Below are positions 1 to 8,630 of a DNA stretch of 64,000 nucleotides, piece by piece. Every line of letters starts with the position of its first letter. Position 1 is the first letter of the stretch. Source of the stretch: Thermoguttaceae bacterium (lineage in GTDB: Bacteria > Planctomycetota > Planctomycetia > Pirellulales > Thermoguttaceae); the NCBI GenBank assembly GCA_017405595.1, contig JAFRAC010000007.1:124001-188000 (forward strand). The letters run 5' to 3'. The position numbers and the translations under genes were made by a program. The notes under the pieces were generated by a model, which made no database searches, had not been told where the DNA came from, and saw only the letters and a list, made by a program, of their open reading frames with translations.

Positions 1-4
1 TCAT

Positions 5-1825
5 TTGATCCGTTTTTATATCAGAAGACTCTCTCTTGCGGCGGCGGCTTTAATCCTGCTGGCTTCGGGCATGCCGGCCGGCGCGCAGCCCTATTCGTCG
101 TCGAACAGCTGGGCTGTCAAGATGTTCGATGAGGCGGGGGGCGTCATGACCCGGAATTTCGGCGATTTGGCGCTTCACTCCGAGGCGGAACAGCGTTTCC
201 AGTTCCGGAACATCTATAAGGAAGATGTGGTTATCCTGAGCGCCCAGTCGAGCTGCAGCTGCACGAATGTCACGGTTCCGAAGAAGGTGGTCAAAAGCGG
301 CGAGATGGGCGAGATTGTCGCACGGGTTGACACTTCCGGAAAAGTGCACGTCGGAAAGCGGAAAGTCACGATTACCGTCCACTTCAACCGTCCCTACGCC
401 GCCGAGGTTCAGCTCCACGTCAGTGCGATGATCCGCGCCGATGTCGTTTTTGATCCGGGCGTGGTCGAGTTCGGCAGTGTCGGGCAGGGGGTTCCGGTCA
501 CGAAAACCGTCTTCCTCCAGTATAATGGGCAGCTCGCGAATTGGCAGCTGGTCGGAATGAAGAAGAACAGCCCGTCGATCCGCGCCGAAGCAAAGGTCGT
601 CTCGCGCACCGGCAGCCGGAAAACCTACAAGGTCGATGTTCAGCTCCTTCCGACCGCCGAGCCGGGATATATCAGCGACCTTCTCCGGTTCACGTCGAAC
701 GAAGCGGGGAGTCCCGGTATCTTTGTTCCGGTTCACGGCCAGGTCATTTCGGCCCTTTCCGTCAAACCGACCCATCTTCAGTTCGGGGTGATTCATCCGA
801 ACGAATCCGCGACGCGCAACCTGGTTGTGCGCGGATCCACCCCGTTCCGCATCCAGTCGGTACAGTCCGACGATCCGCGGATGCAGTTTAAAACGGCGAA
901 TCAGGAGAGTACCGTCCACGTGATTCCGGTGACACTGACCGCCTCGGCCGATGAGACCCCCGGCGAGTTCCGGAAGAGCATCAAGGTTAAAACAACGATT
1001 GCCGAACTTCCGGCGCTTGACATCGCCGTCTTTGGGATCATTTCTGGCGAGCAGCCGGTGAGCGAAGAGGAAAAGCCTCAGGAGACGGCTCTCACGGCTT
1101 CCCTCGGCGAGGCGCTCAGCGAATACCGCCAGGCCCAGTCCGGACCGGCGCTCGGCAGTTTTGACGATCTCACCCTTCCCGAAACACAGTCCGCGGCCTT
1201 CGTTCCGGTGGAGACTCAGGTCGCTCCTCCGCTCGACGCTCCTTCCCCCGCCGCCGGGAACGACTTGCCGATCCCCGCGCAGATCAGCCAAAAGTACAGC
1301 AACCGTTATCTGGCGGCGCAAAAGATCGAGGAATCTTCCCCGGAGGAACACCTGACCGGCGTCGACGCGCCCGCGGTCCCCTTCGAGCTGGACGAGCATA
1401 AGCCCGGCCGGGCTCCGGTTCAGGCGGGCACCGAAAACGCCCCGAGCCGTTCGGAAGGCGGGGAACCCGAAATCGGCGAACAGATCGCGGTCGATGATCC
1501 TCAGTCCGAAGAGGAGCAGGCCGGTCCCGCCGAAGTCGAGGTTGCCGAAAGCGGCGAGGCGCCGGCACCCGAAAAGGATCAGCCCGCCCCGGCCGAAGCT
1601 CAGACGTTCGCCCCGGCGAAACCGGAAACCCCCTTTGCAATCGATCCGGCGACCGGCAGCGATAAAGACGGCTGGTTCCCCGCCAAGAACGCCGCAGCTC
1701 CCCAAAAAACAGAAAACAAGAACGCCGCTGCTCCCCAAAGCGACCGGAAGAAGACCGCTTCCCCCGGCCGCTCTAAAGTGGCGGTGATCAAGAGCCTTTT
1801 CCTGAGGAATCCCGAGGTCAGGTAG
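5..1825 (+). CDS. DUF1573-domain exported protein with long acidic/proline-rich tail
   Basis: The 606-residue protein starts at a TTG (5-7) with a signal peptide (residues 1-28, RR then a hydrophobic core, AQP cleavage region), so it is exported. The true start could lie just upstream of the window. Residues about 50-150 carry the DUF1573 signature, with a Cys-Ser-Cys cluster (CSCTNV) followed by beta-rich sequence. Two further ASH/Ig-like segments run to about residue 350. The rest (about 360-606) is low-complexity Pro/Glu/Ala sequence and likely disordered. DUF1573 proteins are common in Planctomycetota and Bacteroidota, and their function is unknown. Domain call is firm; role is not assigned. 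Confidence 0.85.
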   Translation: MIRFYIRRLSLAAAALILLASGMPAGAQPYSSSNSWAVKMFDEAGGVMTRNFGDLALHSEAEQRFQFRNIYKEDVVILSAQSSCSCTNVTVPKKVVKSGEMGEIVARVDTSGKVHVGKRKVTITVHFNRPYAAEVQLHVSAMIRADVVFDPGVVEFGSVGQGVPVTKTVFLQYNGQLANWQLVGMKKNSPSIRAEAKVVSRTGSRKTYKVDVQLLPTAEPGYISDLLRFTSNEAGSPGIFVPVHGQVISALSVKPTHLQFGVIHPNESATRNLVVRGSTPFRIQSVQSDDPRMQFKTANQESTVHVIPVTLTASADETPGEFRKSIKVKTTIAELPALDIAVFGIISGEQPVSEEEKPQETALTASLGEALSEYRQAQSGPALGSFDDLTLPETQSAAFVPVETQVAPPLDAPSPAAGNDLPIPAQISQKYSNRYLAAQKIEESSPEEHLTGVDAPAVPFELDEHKPGRAPVQAGTENAPSRSEGGEPEIGEQIAVDDPQSEEEQAGPAEVEVAESGEAPAPEKDQPAPAEAQTFAPAKPETPFAIDPATGSDKDGWFPAKNAAAPQKTENKNAAAPQSDRKKTASPGRSKVAVIKSLFLRNPEVR

Positions 1826-1957
1826 GCGGGCTATACGCCCTACGGGACCGCCTGCGGCTCCCTTCGGAAATTTCCCTTGCAATTTTCCCTGCGGCGCTTA
1901 AAATGACATCATGCGCTGCGGGGGGGTCGCAGGGGAGATAACCGAAAGGAGAAAACC

Positions 1958-2887
1958 ATGTCCCGACCTTTAAGTAAAGTGGCCCCCGAATGGTGGGACT
2001 ACACAACGCTCGATCCGGAAATTCTGGCCGACGCGGCCAAACTGACCGAAAAATCACTTTTCAAACTTTCCCGTCCCGGTTTTACCGTTCACTACTACGA
2101 CACCATCGAAGAGTTTTACGCGGCCGAAGCTCTCGAATACGTTGAAGCCTGGAAAAAGGCGACTGCCGACAATCCTGTCGGAATCTGCGGTCCGATCGGG
2201 CCGACCGAACAGCTTCCGATCGTCGCGCGGATTGTCAATGCGCTCGGAATCAGCCTCAAACACGCGCATTTTTGGGGTATGGACGAATGGGTCGAGGACG
2301 GCGTTCCGGTCGGAATGGACCATCCCCTTTCGTTCGCCAAAGCCGATTTTGAACTCTGCTTTAACCGGATCGATAAAAAACTCCGGATGCCGAAAGAAAA
2401 TATCCATTTTCCTTCCGGCGACCTGAAAGCCTACACCCAAACATACAGCGATATCGTCTGCGATACAATGCAGGGGGGGCAGGGCGACACGAAACACTGG
2501 GCATTTAACGACCCGGTCCGCCGAAAGGGGAAGTACAAGGACAATCCTCCGACACCCGAAGAGTACCGCAAACTTTCGGCGCGCGTGACGGAACTCCATC
2601 CGATTACCATTCTTCAGAATGCGCGGACGAGCGGCGGCGGCTATGTGGCGAATGTGCCGAAATCGGCCGCGACCGTCGGTCCCGTCGAAACGTGGAAAGC
2701 CAACAAGGTCAGCATCTGGCAGGCGGGAACGCACGATAACCCGTTCGGAATGCGCCTTTCGGCGTGGATGATTGCCCGGAAGATTCCTGATTCGGCCGTT
2801 CCGATGTCCCTTCTGGCCGATCATCCGAATGTCCACTTCCATTATTACCGGCCCGCGATCAAGACGGTCGGTGCCGAGATGCACTAA
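1958..2887 (+). CDS. Glucosamine-6-phosphate deaminase-like (NagB family) protein
   Basis: This 309-residue protein of the NagB/RpiA sugar-isomerase fold probably handles an amino-sugar phosphate in the cytoplasm. The GMDEW segment (107-111) matches the NagB active-site 'MDEY' loop. [13 protein letters not shown] (174-186) lines up with the NagB catalytic stretch GxGxDGHIAFNEP, with His180 kept. The Asp that opens the ring in classical NagB is Thr here, with an Asp one position earlier, so the chemistry may differ. A good RBS (AAGGAG) precedes the ATG. It lies 27 bp upstream of a PIG-L deacetylase in the same direction, which fits an N-acetyl sugar catabolic pair (deacetylase plus deaminase). 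Confidence 0.8.
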   Translation: MSRPLSKVAPEWWDYTTLDPEILADAAKLTEKSLFKLSRPGFTVHYYDTIEEFYAAEALEYVEAWKKATADNPVGICGPIGPTEQLPIVARIVNALGISLKHAHFWGMDEWVEDGVPVGMDHPLSFAKADFELCFNRIDKKLRMPKENIHFPSGDLKAYTQTYSDIVCDTMQGGQGDTKHWAFNDPVRRKGKYKDNPPTPEEYRKLSARVTELHPITILQNARTSGGGYVANVPKSAATVGPVETWKANKVSIWQAGTHDNPFGMRLSAWMIARKIPDSAVPMSLLADHPNVHFHYYRPAIKTVGAEMH

Positions 2888-2914
2888 CCCCCCCGCGAAA
2901 AAAGGAAATCGAGA

Positions 2915-3706
2915 ATGCCCACAGTATTAGGTCTGGCGTGCCATCCCGACGATATCGAGTTTGTGATGGCGGGAACGATGCTCCTTTTGAAGGACCGCGG
3001 CTGCGAAGTCCATTACATGAATATCGCCAACGGGTCTTGGGGAACGGCGAATCTCCGCCGCGAAGAGATCATCCGCGTCCGCCGCGACGAAGCCGCGGCG
3101 AGCGCGGCGCAAATGGGCTTTGTCTATCACGAGTCGCTCGTCGACGATCTGGACGTCTTCTACGACCGTCCGACTCTGACGAAGGTGATCGCCGTGGTCC
3201 GTCAGGTTGACCCCGACATCATCCTTCTGCAGTCGCCGGTCGATTATATGGAAGACCACCAAAATGCCGTTCGTTTGGGTGTGACCGCCGCGTTTTGCCG
3301 CGGCATGGTTAACGCGCCGGTCGATCCGCCGACTCCGCCCACCTTTAAAGACGTAACCCTTTATCACGGTCAGCCCCACGGGAATCTTGACCCGATGCGC
3401 CGTCTGGTCCGCGCCGAGCGTTATGTCGACATCTCTTCCGTTCTGCAGCGCAAACGCGAGGCGCTGGCGTGCCACAAGAGCCAAAAGGAGTGGCTTGACA
3501 TTTCGCAGGGCTACGATTCCTACCTCGATTCGATGACCGAAGCCGCGGCCGGGGTCGGCAAACTCAGCGGGAAGTACCGGTATGCCGAAGGATGGCGCCG
3601 CCACAATCCGCTCGGCTTTTCGTCTTCCGATCTCGACCCCCTCGGCGAGCTCCTGGCCGATGTCTCGTGGGCCGATCCCGGTTACGCCGAATGGCTGAAC
3701 CGGTAA
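2915..3706 (+). CDS. PIG-L/LmbE family deacetylase
   Basis: The 263-residue protein begins with the family's zinc-binding motif HPDD (residues 11-14, 'CHPDDIE'). It has the second conserved segment DYMEDHQNA (about 109-117), whose His completes the metal site. PIG-L/LmbE enzymes are zinc-dependent N-deacetylases acting on GlcNAc-type substrates. No signal peptide is visible, so it should be cytoplasmic. It follows the NagB-like gene closely with its own RBS (AAGGA), so the two are probably co-transcribed and act on the same amino sugar, deacetylation coming before deamination. The exact substrate cannot be read from sequence. Confidence 0.87.
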   Translation: MPTVLGLACHPDDIEFVMAGTMLLLKDRGCEVHYMNIANGSWGTANLRREEIIRVRRDEAAASAAQMGFVYHESLVDDLDVFYDRPTLTKVIAVVRQVDPDIILLQSPVDYMEDHQNAVRLGVTAAFCRGMVNAPVDPPTPPTFKDVTLYHGQPHGNLDPMRRLVRAERYVDISSVLQRKREALACHKSQKEWLDISQGYDSYLDSMTEAAAGVGKLSGKYRYAEGWRRHNPLGFSSSDLDPLGELLADVSWADPGYAEWLNR

Positions 3707-3721
3707 AAAAACAAAAGCCTG

Positions 3722-4630
3722 TTATACCTGCTTGTCCGGCTCGATGTGAACCACCACATCGACGATCCCGTGAATCCGGCCCTTGATGGTCGCCGTCAGC
3801 CGGTGCGAGAGCGCGTGCGCTTTGAGCACCGGCATGTTCGGGTCGACATGAATCGAGAGGTCCGCCGCGAAATGTCCGCTTCCCAACGGGCGCGTCCTGA
3901 TATCGTGGATCTTTTTGATTTCAGGGATTTCCTGTGAAATCCGTTCGATCCGGTCCAGAATTTCTTCGGTCTCTCCCTGGTCGATGAGTGTGTGCAGCGG
4001 ATCGCGGAGAATTTCCCGGACCGAAAAAAGGATCAGGATGGCGACGACGATGGTGCCGACCGGGTCGAGAAATGTCCACTTCTGGCCGAAGGCCAGCACG
4101 GTGCCGACCGACAGAGCCGCCGGAATGGAGCTGAGCGCGTCGCTGCGGTGGTGCGCCGCGTTTGCGGCCAGCGCGGAGCTTTTTGCGCGATGCGCCGTTT
4201 TGAGTGTTACACGATAGAGCTGTTCCTTGACCGCGATCGAAACGATCGCGACAGCCAGCGCGATTCCTTTCGGGACGGGGATCGCGTTCCCTTCCGCGAT
4301 TCCGTAAAGCGAGATCACCGCGTCGCGGATCAGTCCGAGGGAAACCAGCAAAAGCGCCAGCGCGATCAGAAGAGCGACAAGCGCCTCGATTTTGCCGTGA
4401 CCGTTCGGATGGTCTTTGTCGGCGGGCCGCTGCCAGTAGCGCGATCCGATCAGCACCGCGGTATCCGTCGCCAGATCGGAAAGGCTGTGTACCGCGTCGG
4501 CAATCAGCACCCGGCTCTGCCCGAAAAAACCCGCGGCGAACTTGAGCGCCGAAAGAGCCAGGTTGGCGCCGAGTCCGAGCCAGGTGACGCGGCGTACCGC
4601 GCTGAGGGAGCTTTCCGCTTCATCGGTCAT
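3722..4630 (-). CDS. Cation diffusion facilitator (CDF) family metal transporter
   Basis: The protein is 302 residues with about six membrane segments. The two transmembrane metal sites are visible as HxxxD pairs: ADAVHSLSD (44-52) in the second helix and HHRSDAL in the fifth. A C-terminal cytoplasmic domain (about 215-302) follows, ending in the 'VDVVVHIEP' strand typical of CDF dimer domains. CDF proteins export Zn2+, Fe2+, Mn2+ or Co2+ by proton exchange; the metal cannot be fixed here. Its ATG overlaps the stop codon of the upstream pseudouridine synthase (ATGA), so the two are translationally coupled. Confidence 0.9.
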   Translation of the reverse strand: MTDEAESSLSAVRRVTWLGLGANLALSALKFAAGFFGQSRVLIADAVHSLSDLATDTAVLIGSRYWQRPADKDHPNGHGKIEALVALLIALALLLVSLGLIRDAVISLYGIAEGNAIPVPKGIALAVAIVSIAVKEQLYRVTLKTAHRAKSSALAANAAHHRSDALSSIPAALSVGTVLAFGQKWTFLDPVGTIVVAILILFSVREILRDPLHTLIDQGETEEILDRIERISQEIPEIKKIHDIRTRPLGSGHFAADLSIHVDPNMPVLKAHALSHRLTATIKGRIHGIVDVVVHIEPDKQV

Positions 4631-5574
4631 TGCGGTTTTCCTGTATTATAGAGGGCCGCGACTTCCTGTTTCGTCAGAAGACGGTACTCCCCCGGCGCCA
4701 TTTCGGCCAGTTTGACCGGCCCGATCGCGATCCGCCGGAGAGTGAGAACCTTATGGCCGATCCGCGCGAGCATGCGGCGGATTTCACGGTTTTTCCCCTC
4801 GCGCAGCACGATTTCCAGAACGCTGCTCAGTGCGTGGCGCGATTTGATTTTAACCTCATCGGCCTGTACCACGCCTTCGGCAATGTGAATCCCCTTCTGA
4901 AGCCGGCGCGGCAGGTCCGGTTCCACCTGGCCGGCGACCAGCACCTGGTATTTTTTCGGCACCTCAAAACGGGGATGCGTGAGGTGTTCGGCAAACGCCC
5001 CGTCGTTTGTCAGCAGAATGAGCCCCTCGCTGTACTGATCGAGCCGGCCGATCGGGAAGACGCGCCCGAACTGTTCGGGGACAAGGTCGATCACACGGCG
5101 GCGCCCCTGCTGGTCGCGGTGGGTGCAGAGATACCCCTTCGGCTTGTTGACCGCCAGATAGACCGGGCGTGTTTTGGGGAGCGCCTCGCCGTCGACGCGA
5201 ATCCGCTGGGTCAGCGGGTCGGCCCGGACGCCGAGTTCGGTCACAATCTTGCCGTCGACTTCGACCCGCCCGGTTAAAATCAGCTCCTCGCATTCGCGCC
5301 GGCTGCCGTATCCGGCCGCGGCCAGAATCTTTTGGATCCGGTGCCCTTCGGCGGCGGGTTCCGGCTGACGTGCTTTGGGGGAGGCGGGTTTTCCGCCGCC
5401 GGTCTCGGGACGCGCGAAGAGGGACCCGGCTTTCCGCCGCGCCTCGCCGATCGGACGGCGTTTGCGGCGCGCTTCGCCCCGGGAGGGCGAGAGCGGGCGG
5501 GGCCGGCCCGGCTTTTTGCCGCGTCCGTTATCATGATTTCGGGAAGGGGAATGGGAGCGTGTCATGGAGAACAA
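4627..5574 (-). CDS. RsuA/RluB/RluE/RluF family rRNA pseudouridine synthase
   Basis: An S4 RNA-binding domain (about 79-125, 'RIQKILAAAGYGSRRECEEL') is followed by the synthase domain, whose catalytic Asp is D179 in GRLDQYSEGLILLTNDG. The C-terminal motif GKNREIRRML fits RluB/RsuA-type enzymes, which convert one uridine in rRNA to pseudouridine. The first 75 residues are a basic Lys/Arg/Pro-rich extension that probably adds RNA affinity. Start could be this ATG or the ATG three codons later. The 3' end overlaps the CDF gene by four bases. Confidence 0.9.
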   Translation of the reverse strand: MFSMTRSHSPSRNHDNGRGKKPGRPRPLSPSRGEARRKRRPIGEARRKAGSLFARPETGGGKPASPKARQPEPAAEGHRIQKILAAAGYGSRRECEELILTGRVEVDGKIVTELGVRADPLTQRIRVDGEALPKTRPVYLAVNKPKGYLCTHRDQQGRRRVIDLVPEQFGRVFPIGRLDQYSEGLILLTNDGAFAEHLTHPRFEVPKKYQVLVAGQVEPDLPRRLQKGIHIAEGVVQADEVKIKSRHALSSVLEIVLREGKNREIRRMLARIGHKVLTLRRIAIGPVKLAEMAPGEYRLLTKQEVAALYNTGKPQ

Positions 5575-5604
5575 AATGCTTTTCAGAATGTGTTGCGAAA
5601 CGGC

Positions 5605-6345
5605 TCAATCGCCGATTTTCCAGTTTTCGCGAATCCAGCCGGCGGATTTGACCCAGCGGAGTTTTCTGAGGCAATGCCAGCCCGAAAGAACCTGATGCGG
5701 GTTCGGCTGTCCGTGAAAGACCACGATTTTCGTTTCGGGACCGGGCGGTTTCGGTTCGCGGACCAGGCTGACCGGCAGCGGGCGGATCGAGTGGCGCTTG
5801 AAGCTCAGGCACCAGGGGTCTTTCCAGTAGTCGAGGATCCCTTTGCGCCGCATCGCCGCGGAAAGGAACGCCTGTTCGTTGCGGAACTCTTTTCGGATTT
5901 CGGAAAAGTGCGCCAGGAAGTGGTCAAGGACATCCTGGTGCCTGCCGATTTCGAACCGAAAGACCGACGAATTGCCGATCCATCCTCCGGAAAGATTCCA
6001 GTCGCGGATGATACGGAACGCGCCCGGTTCGCCGAAGAAAGGGTCGAGACTGCCGACGATCACCAGGTCGAGGTCCAGAAAAAGGGCGCGTCCTTCAAGA
6101 TCGGCGAGCTGTTCCGCCAGCATGGTCAGTTTCCGCCAGCCGCGTTCCGGCAGAGAGGGGTCGAGAGGCAGTTCCGGCAGCGGCCGGACCTCGACCCTCG
6201 GATCGATCCCCTCGGCGTTTTCGGTAAAACAGACAAACCGGTGGGGCCGGGAAAGATGCCGGCGGACCGATGACGCCAGAATATTGACATACATGGGGTC
6301 GTAACGGGTCCCCCATTTCATACAGATAACGTTTTCCGTCGGCAT
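5605..6345 (-). CDS. Small glycosyltransferase-like protein (GT-A fold, DxD)
   Basis: This 246-residue soluble protein begins 'ENVICMKWGTRYDPMYVNIL', as in small GT8/GT32-like transferases. An FLDLDLVIVGSLDP segment gives a DxD metal/nucleotide-sugar motif near residue 95. A late 'VVFHGQPNPHQV' block resembles the HGxxKP-type end motif of these enzymes. The acceptor and sugar are unknown. RBS AGGAA precedes the ATG. It sits between an oxidoreductase and the rluB-like gene on the same strand, with no other polysaccharide genes nearby. Confidence 0.7.
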   Translation of the reverse strand: MPTENVICMKWGTRYDPMYVNILASSVRRHLSRPHRFVCFTENAEGIDPRVEVRPLPELPLDPSLPERGWRKLTMLAEQLADLEGRALFLDLDLVIVGSLDPFFGEPGAFRIIRDWNLSGGWIGNSSVFRFEIGRHQDVLDHFLAHFSEIRKEFRNEQAFLSAAMRRKGILDYWKDPWCLSFKRHSIRPLPVSLVREPKPPGPETKIVVFHGQPNPHQVLSGWHCLRKLRWVKSAGWIRENWKIGD

Positions 6346-6370
6346 CGTTCCTGCGGTATCGCGGTGCGGT

Positions 6371-7417
6371 TTACTCGAATTTTACCGGTTTGCCGGTCTT
6401 CGCCGATTCGTAAATGCCGGTGATCACCTCAACGCTCCGGCGCCCTTCGAGACCGTCGATCAGCGGTTTGCCTCCGGTCTCGATCGCCCGTATGACATCG
6501 GCGAACTGTTTGGCGTGCGGCTTGTAACTGATGGCCGCCGGGTCGGCCGCGCCGCCGCCGCCGGAGAGCTTTCCGGCCATCGATTCGAGGATCGCGGCGT
6601 CTTCTTCCTGCGCTTGCGCGAAATCCCACTTGATGATGTCTTCTTCTTCGATGACCGCGGAACCGGCGGTGCCGTGTATTTCAATCCGTTTCAGGTAGCC
6701 GGGATACGCCGCGGTTGTGGCTTCGATGGTGCCGAGCGCCCCGTTTTTAAAGCGGATCGAGGCCACCGCCGCATCTTCGACCTCAATCCGTTCGTGGGCT
6801 AACAGCCCGGTGATCGCGGTCAGTTCGGCGACCGGCCCCATCAGCCAGAGGAGAAGGTCAACCGAATGAATGGCCTGATTCATCAGCGCCCCGCCGCCGT
6901 CGAGCGCCCATGTGCCGCGCCAGTTACCGCTGTCGTAATACTGCTGCGTCCGGTACCATTTGACAATGGCATCGCCGAGGGTCAGCTTCCCGAAACGGTT
7001 TCCTTCGATCGCCTTTTTGAGCTGGATACTCGAGGGGTGGAATCGGCTCGGAAAGATGGTCGAAAGGGTCACACCCGCTTTGGCGCAGGCGTCAATGATT
7101 TGGTCGCAGCGCTCGAGCGTGACTTCGAGCGGCTTTTCGACAATGACGTGCTTCCCCGCCCGGGCCGCCATGACCGCCGGATCGAGATGGGCGCCGCTCG
7201 GCGTGCCGATCGTGACGATGTCGATCGCGGGATTCGCGAGCATCTCTTTGAGGTCCTGGTAGGGGGTCGCGCCGTTTTCTTTCGCGAGCTTCTCCGCGGC
7301 CTGGGGGAAGGTGTCGTAGCAGCCGATCAGCTCACCGCCGGCGGCCGCGATCGCCTTCGCGTGAAAACCCGCGATCATTCCGCAGCCGATAATTCCAAAT
7401 CCCATCTTTTTCATCAT
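6371..7417 (-). CDS. Gfo/Idh/MocA family NAD(P)-dependent oxidoreductase
   Basis: The 348-residue protein has an N-terminal Rossmann motif (FGIIGCGMIAGFHAKAI, residues about 7-23), the family's EKPLEVT signature near residue 95, and the C-terminal alpha/beta domain with 'GGALMNQAIHSVDLLLWLMG'. Members oxidise or reduce sugars, inositols or related polyols, and planctomycetes carry many paralogues. The substrate cannot be told. RBS GGGAG lies just upstream, and a promoter-like TATAAT is found at 7479-7474 on the same strand. Confidence 0.9.
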   Translation of the reverse strand: MMKKMGFGIIGCGMIAGFHAKAIAAAGGELIGCYDTFPQAAEKLAKENGATPYQDLKEMLANPAIDIVTIGTPSGAHLDPAVMAARAGKHVIVEKPLEVTLERCDQIIDACAKAGVTLSTIFPSRFHPSSIQLKKAIEGNRFGKLTLGDAIVKWYRTQQYYDSGNWRGTWALDGGGALMNQAIHSVDLLLWLMGPVAELTAITGLLAHERIEVEDAAVASIRFKNGALGTIEATTAAYPGYLKRIEIHGTAGSAVIEEEDIIKWDFAQAQEEDAAILESMAGKLSGGGGAADPAAISYKPHAKQFADVIRAIETGGKPLIDGLEGRRSVEVITGIYESAKTGKPVKFE

Positions 7418-7473
7418 GTAAATCTCCCGTTGTTGACTTGTGAACGGACTTAACAGATCCTTCGCGCCCTGAA

Positions 7474-7502
7474 ATTATAGGATATTTTTCGAGAAATTTC
7501 AC
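7474..7502 (-). promoter_or_regulatory. Predicted sigma-70-type promoter for the Gfo/Idh/MocA gene
   Basis: Read on the minus strand this is GTGAAA-N17-TATAAT. The -10 box is perfect and the -35 matches 4 of 6. It points at the oxidoreductase starting at 7417. It is back-to-back with the promoter of the plus-strand TPR gene. Confidence 0.5.
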
Positions 7503-7599
7503 CCCCTGCCGAAGGGATGATTCTTTCGGCATAACCGTTATAAATGATGTTAAGGAGGGGGGTTTCCGGAAAGATTTGTTCAAACGTCTCCCCAGAACC

Positions 7600-7628
7600 T
7601 TGAGTAAAGCCGGAAATGACCCTATAAT
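7600..7628 (+). promoter_or_regulatory. Predicted sigma-70-type promoter for the TPR gene
   Basis: TTGAGT (7600-7605), 17-base spacer, TATAAT (7623-7628). This gives a perfect -10 and a 4/6 -35, about 75 bases before the start of the exported TPR protein at 7709. Confidence 0.55.
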
Positions 7629-7708
7629 ATAGGATATATAGGGGGGTCTCGGAATGTCTGCCCGCTTTTTTAAGGGGGAGCGTTCCGCCGGACAAGCGGG
7701 TACAAGCG

Positions 7709-8563
7709 ATGAAAAAAACCATTTTTGTCATAGCGGCGCTCTTTTTTCTCGGCATATTCGGCATGCCGCCGGTTTTGCGGTCGGCCGAAACTCCGGCACC
7801 TTCTTCGGACGAGCTCTACGGTCAGGGGGTCTATCTCTTTTTTAACGGCCGGTACGACGAATCCGCCCCTTATTTCAGCCGCGCCGCGGAGGCTGATCCC
7901 GATAATCCCGCGAACTACTATTTCCTCGGGCTTTTGCAGTGGCGCATGGGCCGCAGCGAAGAAGCCGCGCGGCTGTTTACCAAAGGCGCCGAAGCCGAAC
8001 AGACTCCCCAGGGCCGGCTTGCCGATATTCCCGGCCATCTGATTCGTATTCAGGGGAATGAGCGGGCCTTCATCGAAAAGATCCGCAGCGAGGTTTCGCG
8101 GTCGTACCAAGAAAAAGAGCGTCTGCGCCGCGAAGCGCTTTACGGCAGCGATATCCAACAGCAGCGCCGCCGCCTTGCGGCGAGTCTCGCCGCCGGAGAG
8201 GCGCAGCCGCAGGTTTCTCCGGCAGACGCGAATCTCCCCTCGGTTCCGCCGATCCGTCCCCTTTTCACCCCCGAGGTTGACGGCTACATCTCCGAGGAGC
8301 TGGCCAACGCCGACAAGGAAGGCTTCATCAATCTCCAGAAGGATGAGCGTCTCGACGAAAACGGCAACATCGTCAAACTGGACTATCTTTCGACAGAGGC
8401 AAAAAAACGCGCCGAACGCCGGAGGACCGTTGCCGAAGACCGGCGTATCGCCAAAGAGACGTTCGTCGATGTTTTTGATACCGAGAACACCTCTTCGGAC
8501 AACACCACCTTCGACGGTCAGCGCGCATCCGGAACGATGCCGAAACCGAAAAAGAAGGAATAG
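7709..8563 (+). CDS. Exported TPR-repeat protein
   Basis: The 284-residue protein has a signal peptide (residues 1-26, KK then a hydrophobic core ending near SAE). Two to three tetratricopeptide repeats follow at about 30-110 (GVYLFFNGRYDESAPYFSRA; YYFLGLLQWRMGRSEEAARLF). The remaining two thirds is charged and probably helical, with no family I recognise. TPRs are protein-interaction modules, so a periplasmic scaffold role is plausible but unproven. The next gene downstream starts 67 bases after the stop on the same strand, possibly in one transcript. Confidence 0.75.
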   Translation: MKKTIFVIAALFFLGIFGMPPVLRSAETPAPSSDELYGQGVYLFFNGRYDESAPYFSRAAEADPDNPANYYFLGLLQWRMGRSEEAARLFTKGAEAEQTPQGRLADIPGHLIRIQGNERAFIEKIRSEVSRSYQEKERLRREALYGSDIQQQRRRLAASLAAGEAQPQVSPADANLPSVPPIRPLFTPEVDGYISEELANADKEGFINLQKDERLDENGNIVKLDYLSTEAKKRAERRRTVAEDRRIAKETFVDVFDTENTSSDNTTFDGQRASGTMPKPKKKE

Positions 8564-8630
8564 TTCGCTGTCCGGCTTCGGAACCGTGAGCGCTCTCCCG
8601 GCGCAAAGAGCGTCATTTAAGGTCTTCGCG

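Noticed and set aside
50..1882. Long minus-strand open frame of 610 codons opposite the DUF1573 gene
   Set aside because: It is the antisense shadow of a GC-rich gene; the plus-strand frame has a signal peptide and a known domain, and the minus frame shows only Arg/Gly-rich sequence.
8058..8630. Upstream extension of the ZnuA-like frame
   Set aside because: It runs through the TPR gene in another frame and lacks protein-like content; the lipoprotein signal begins at 8631.
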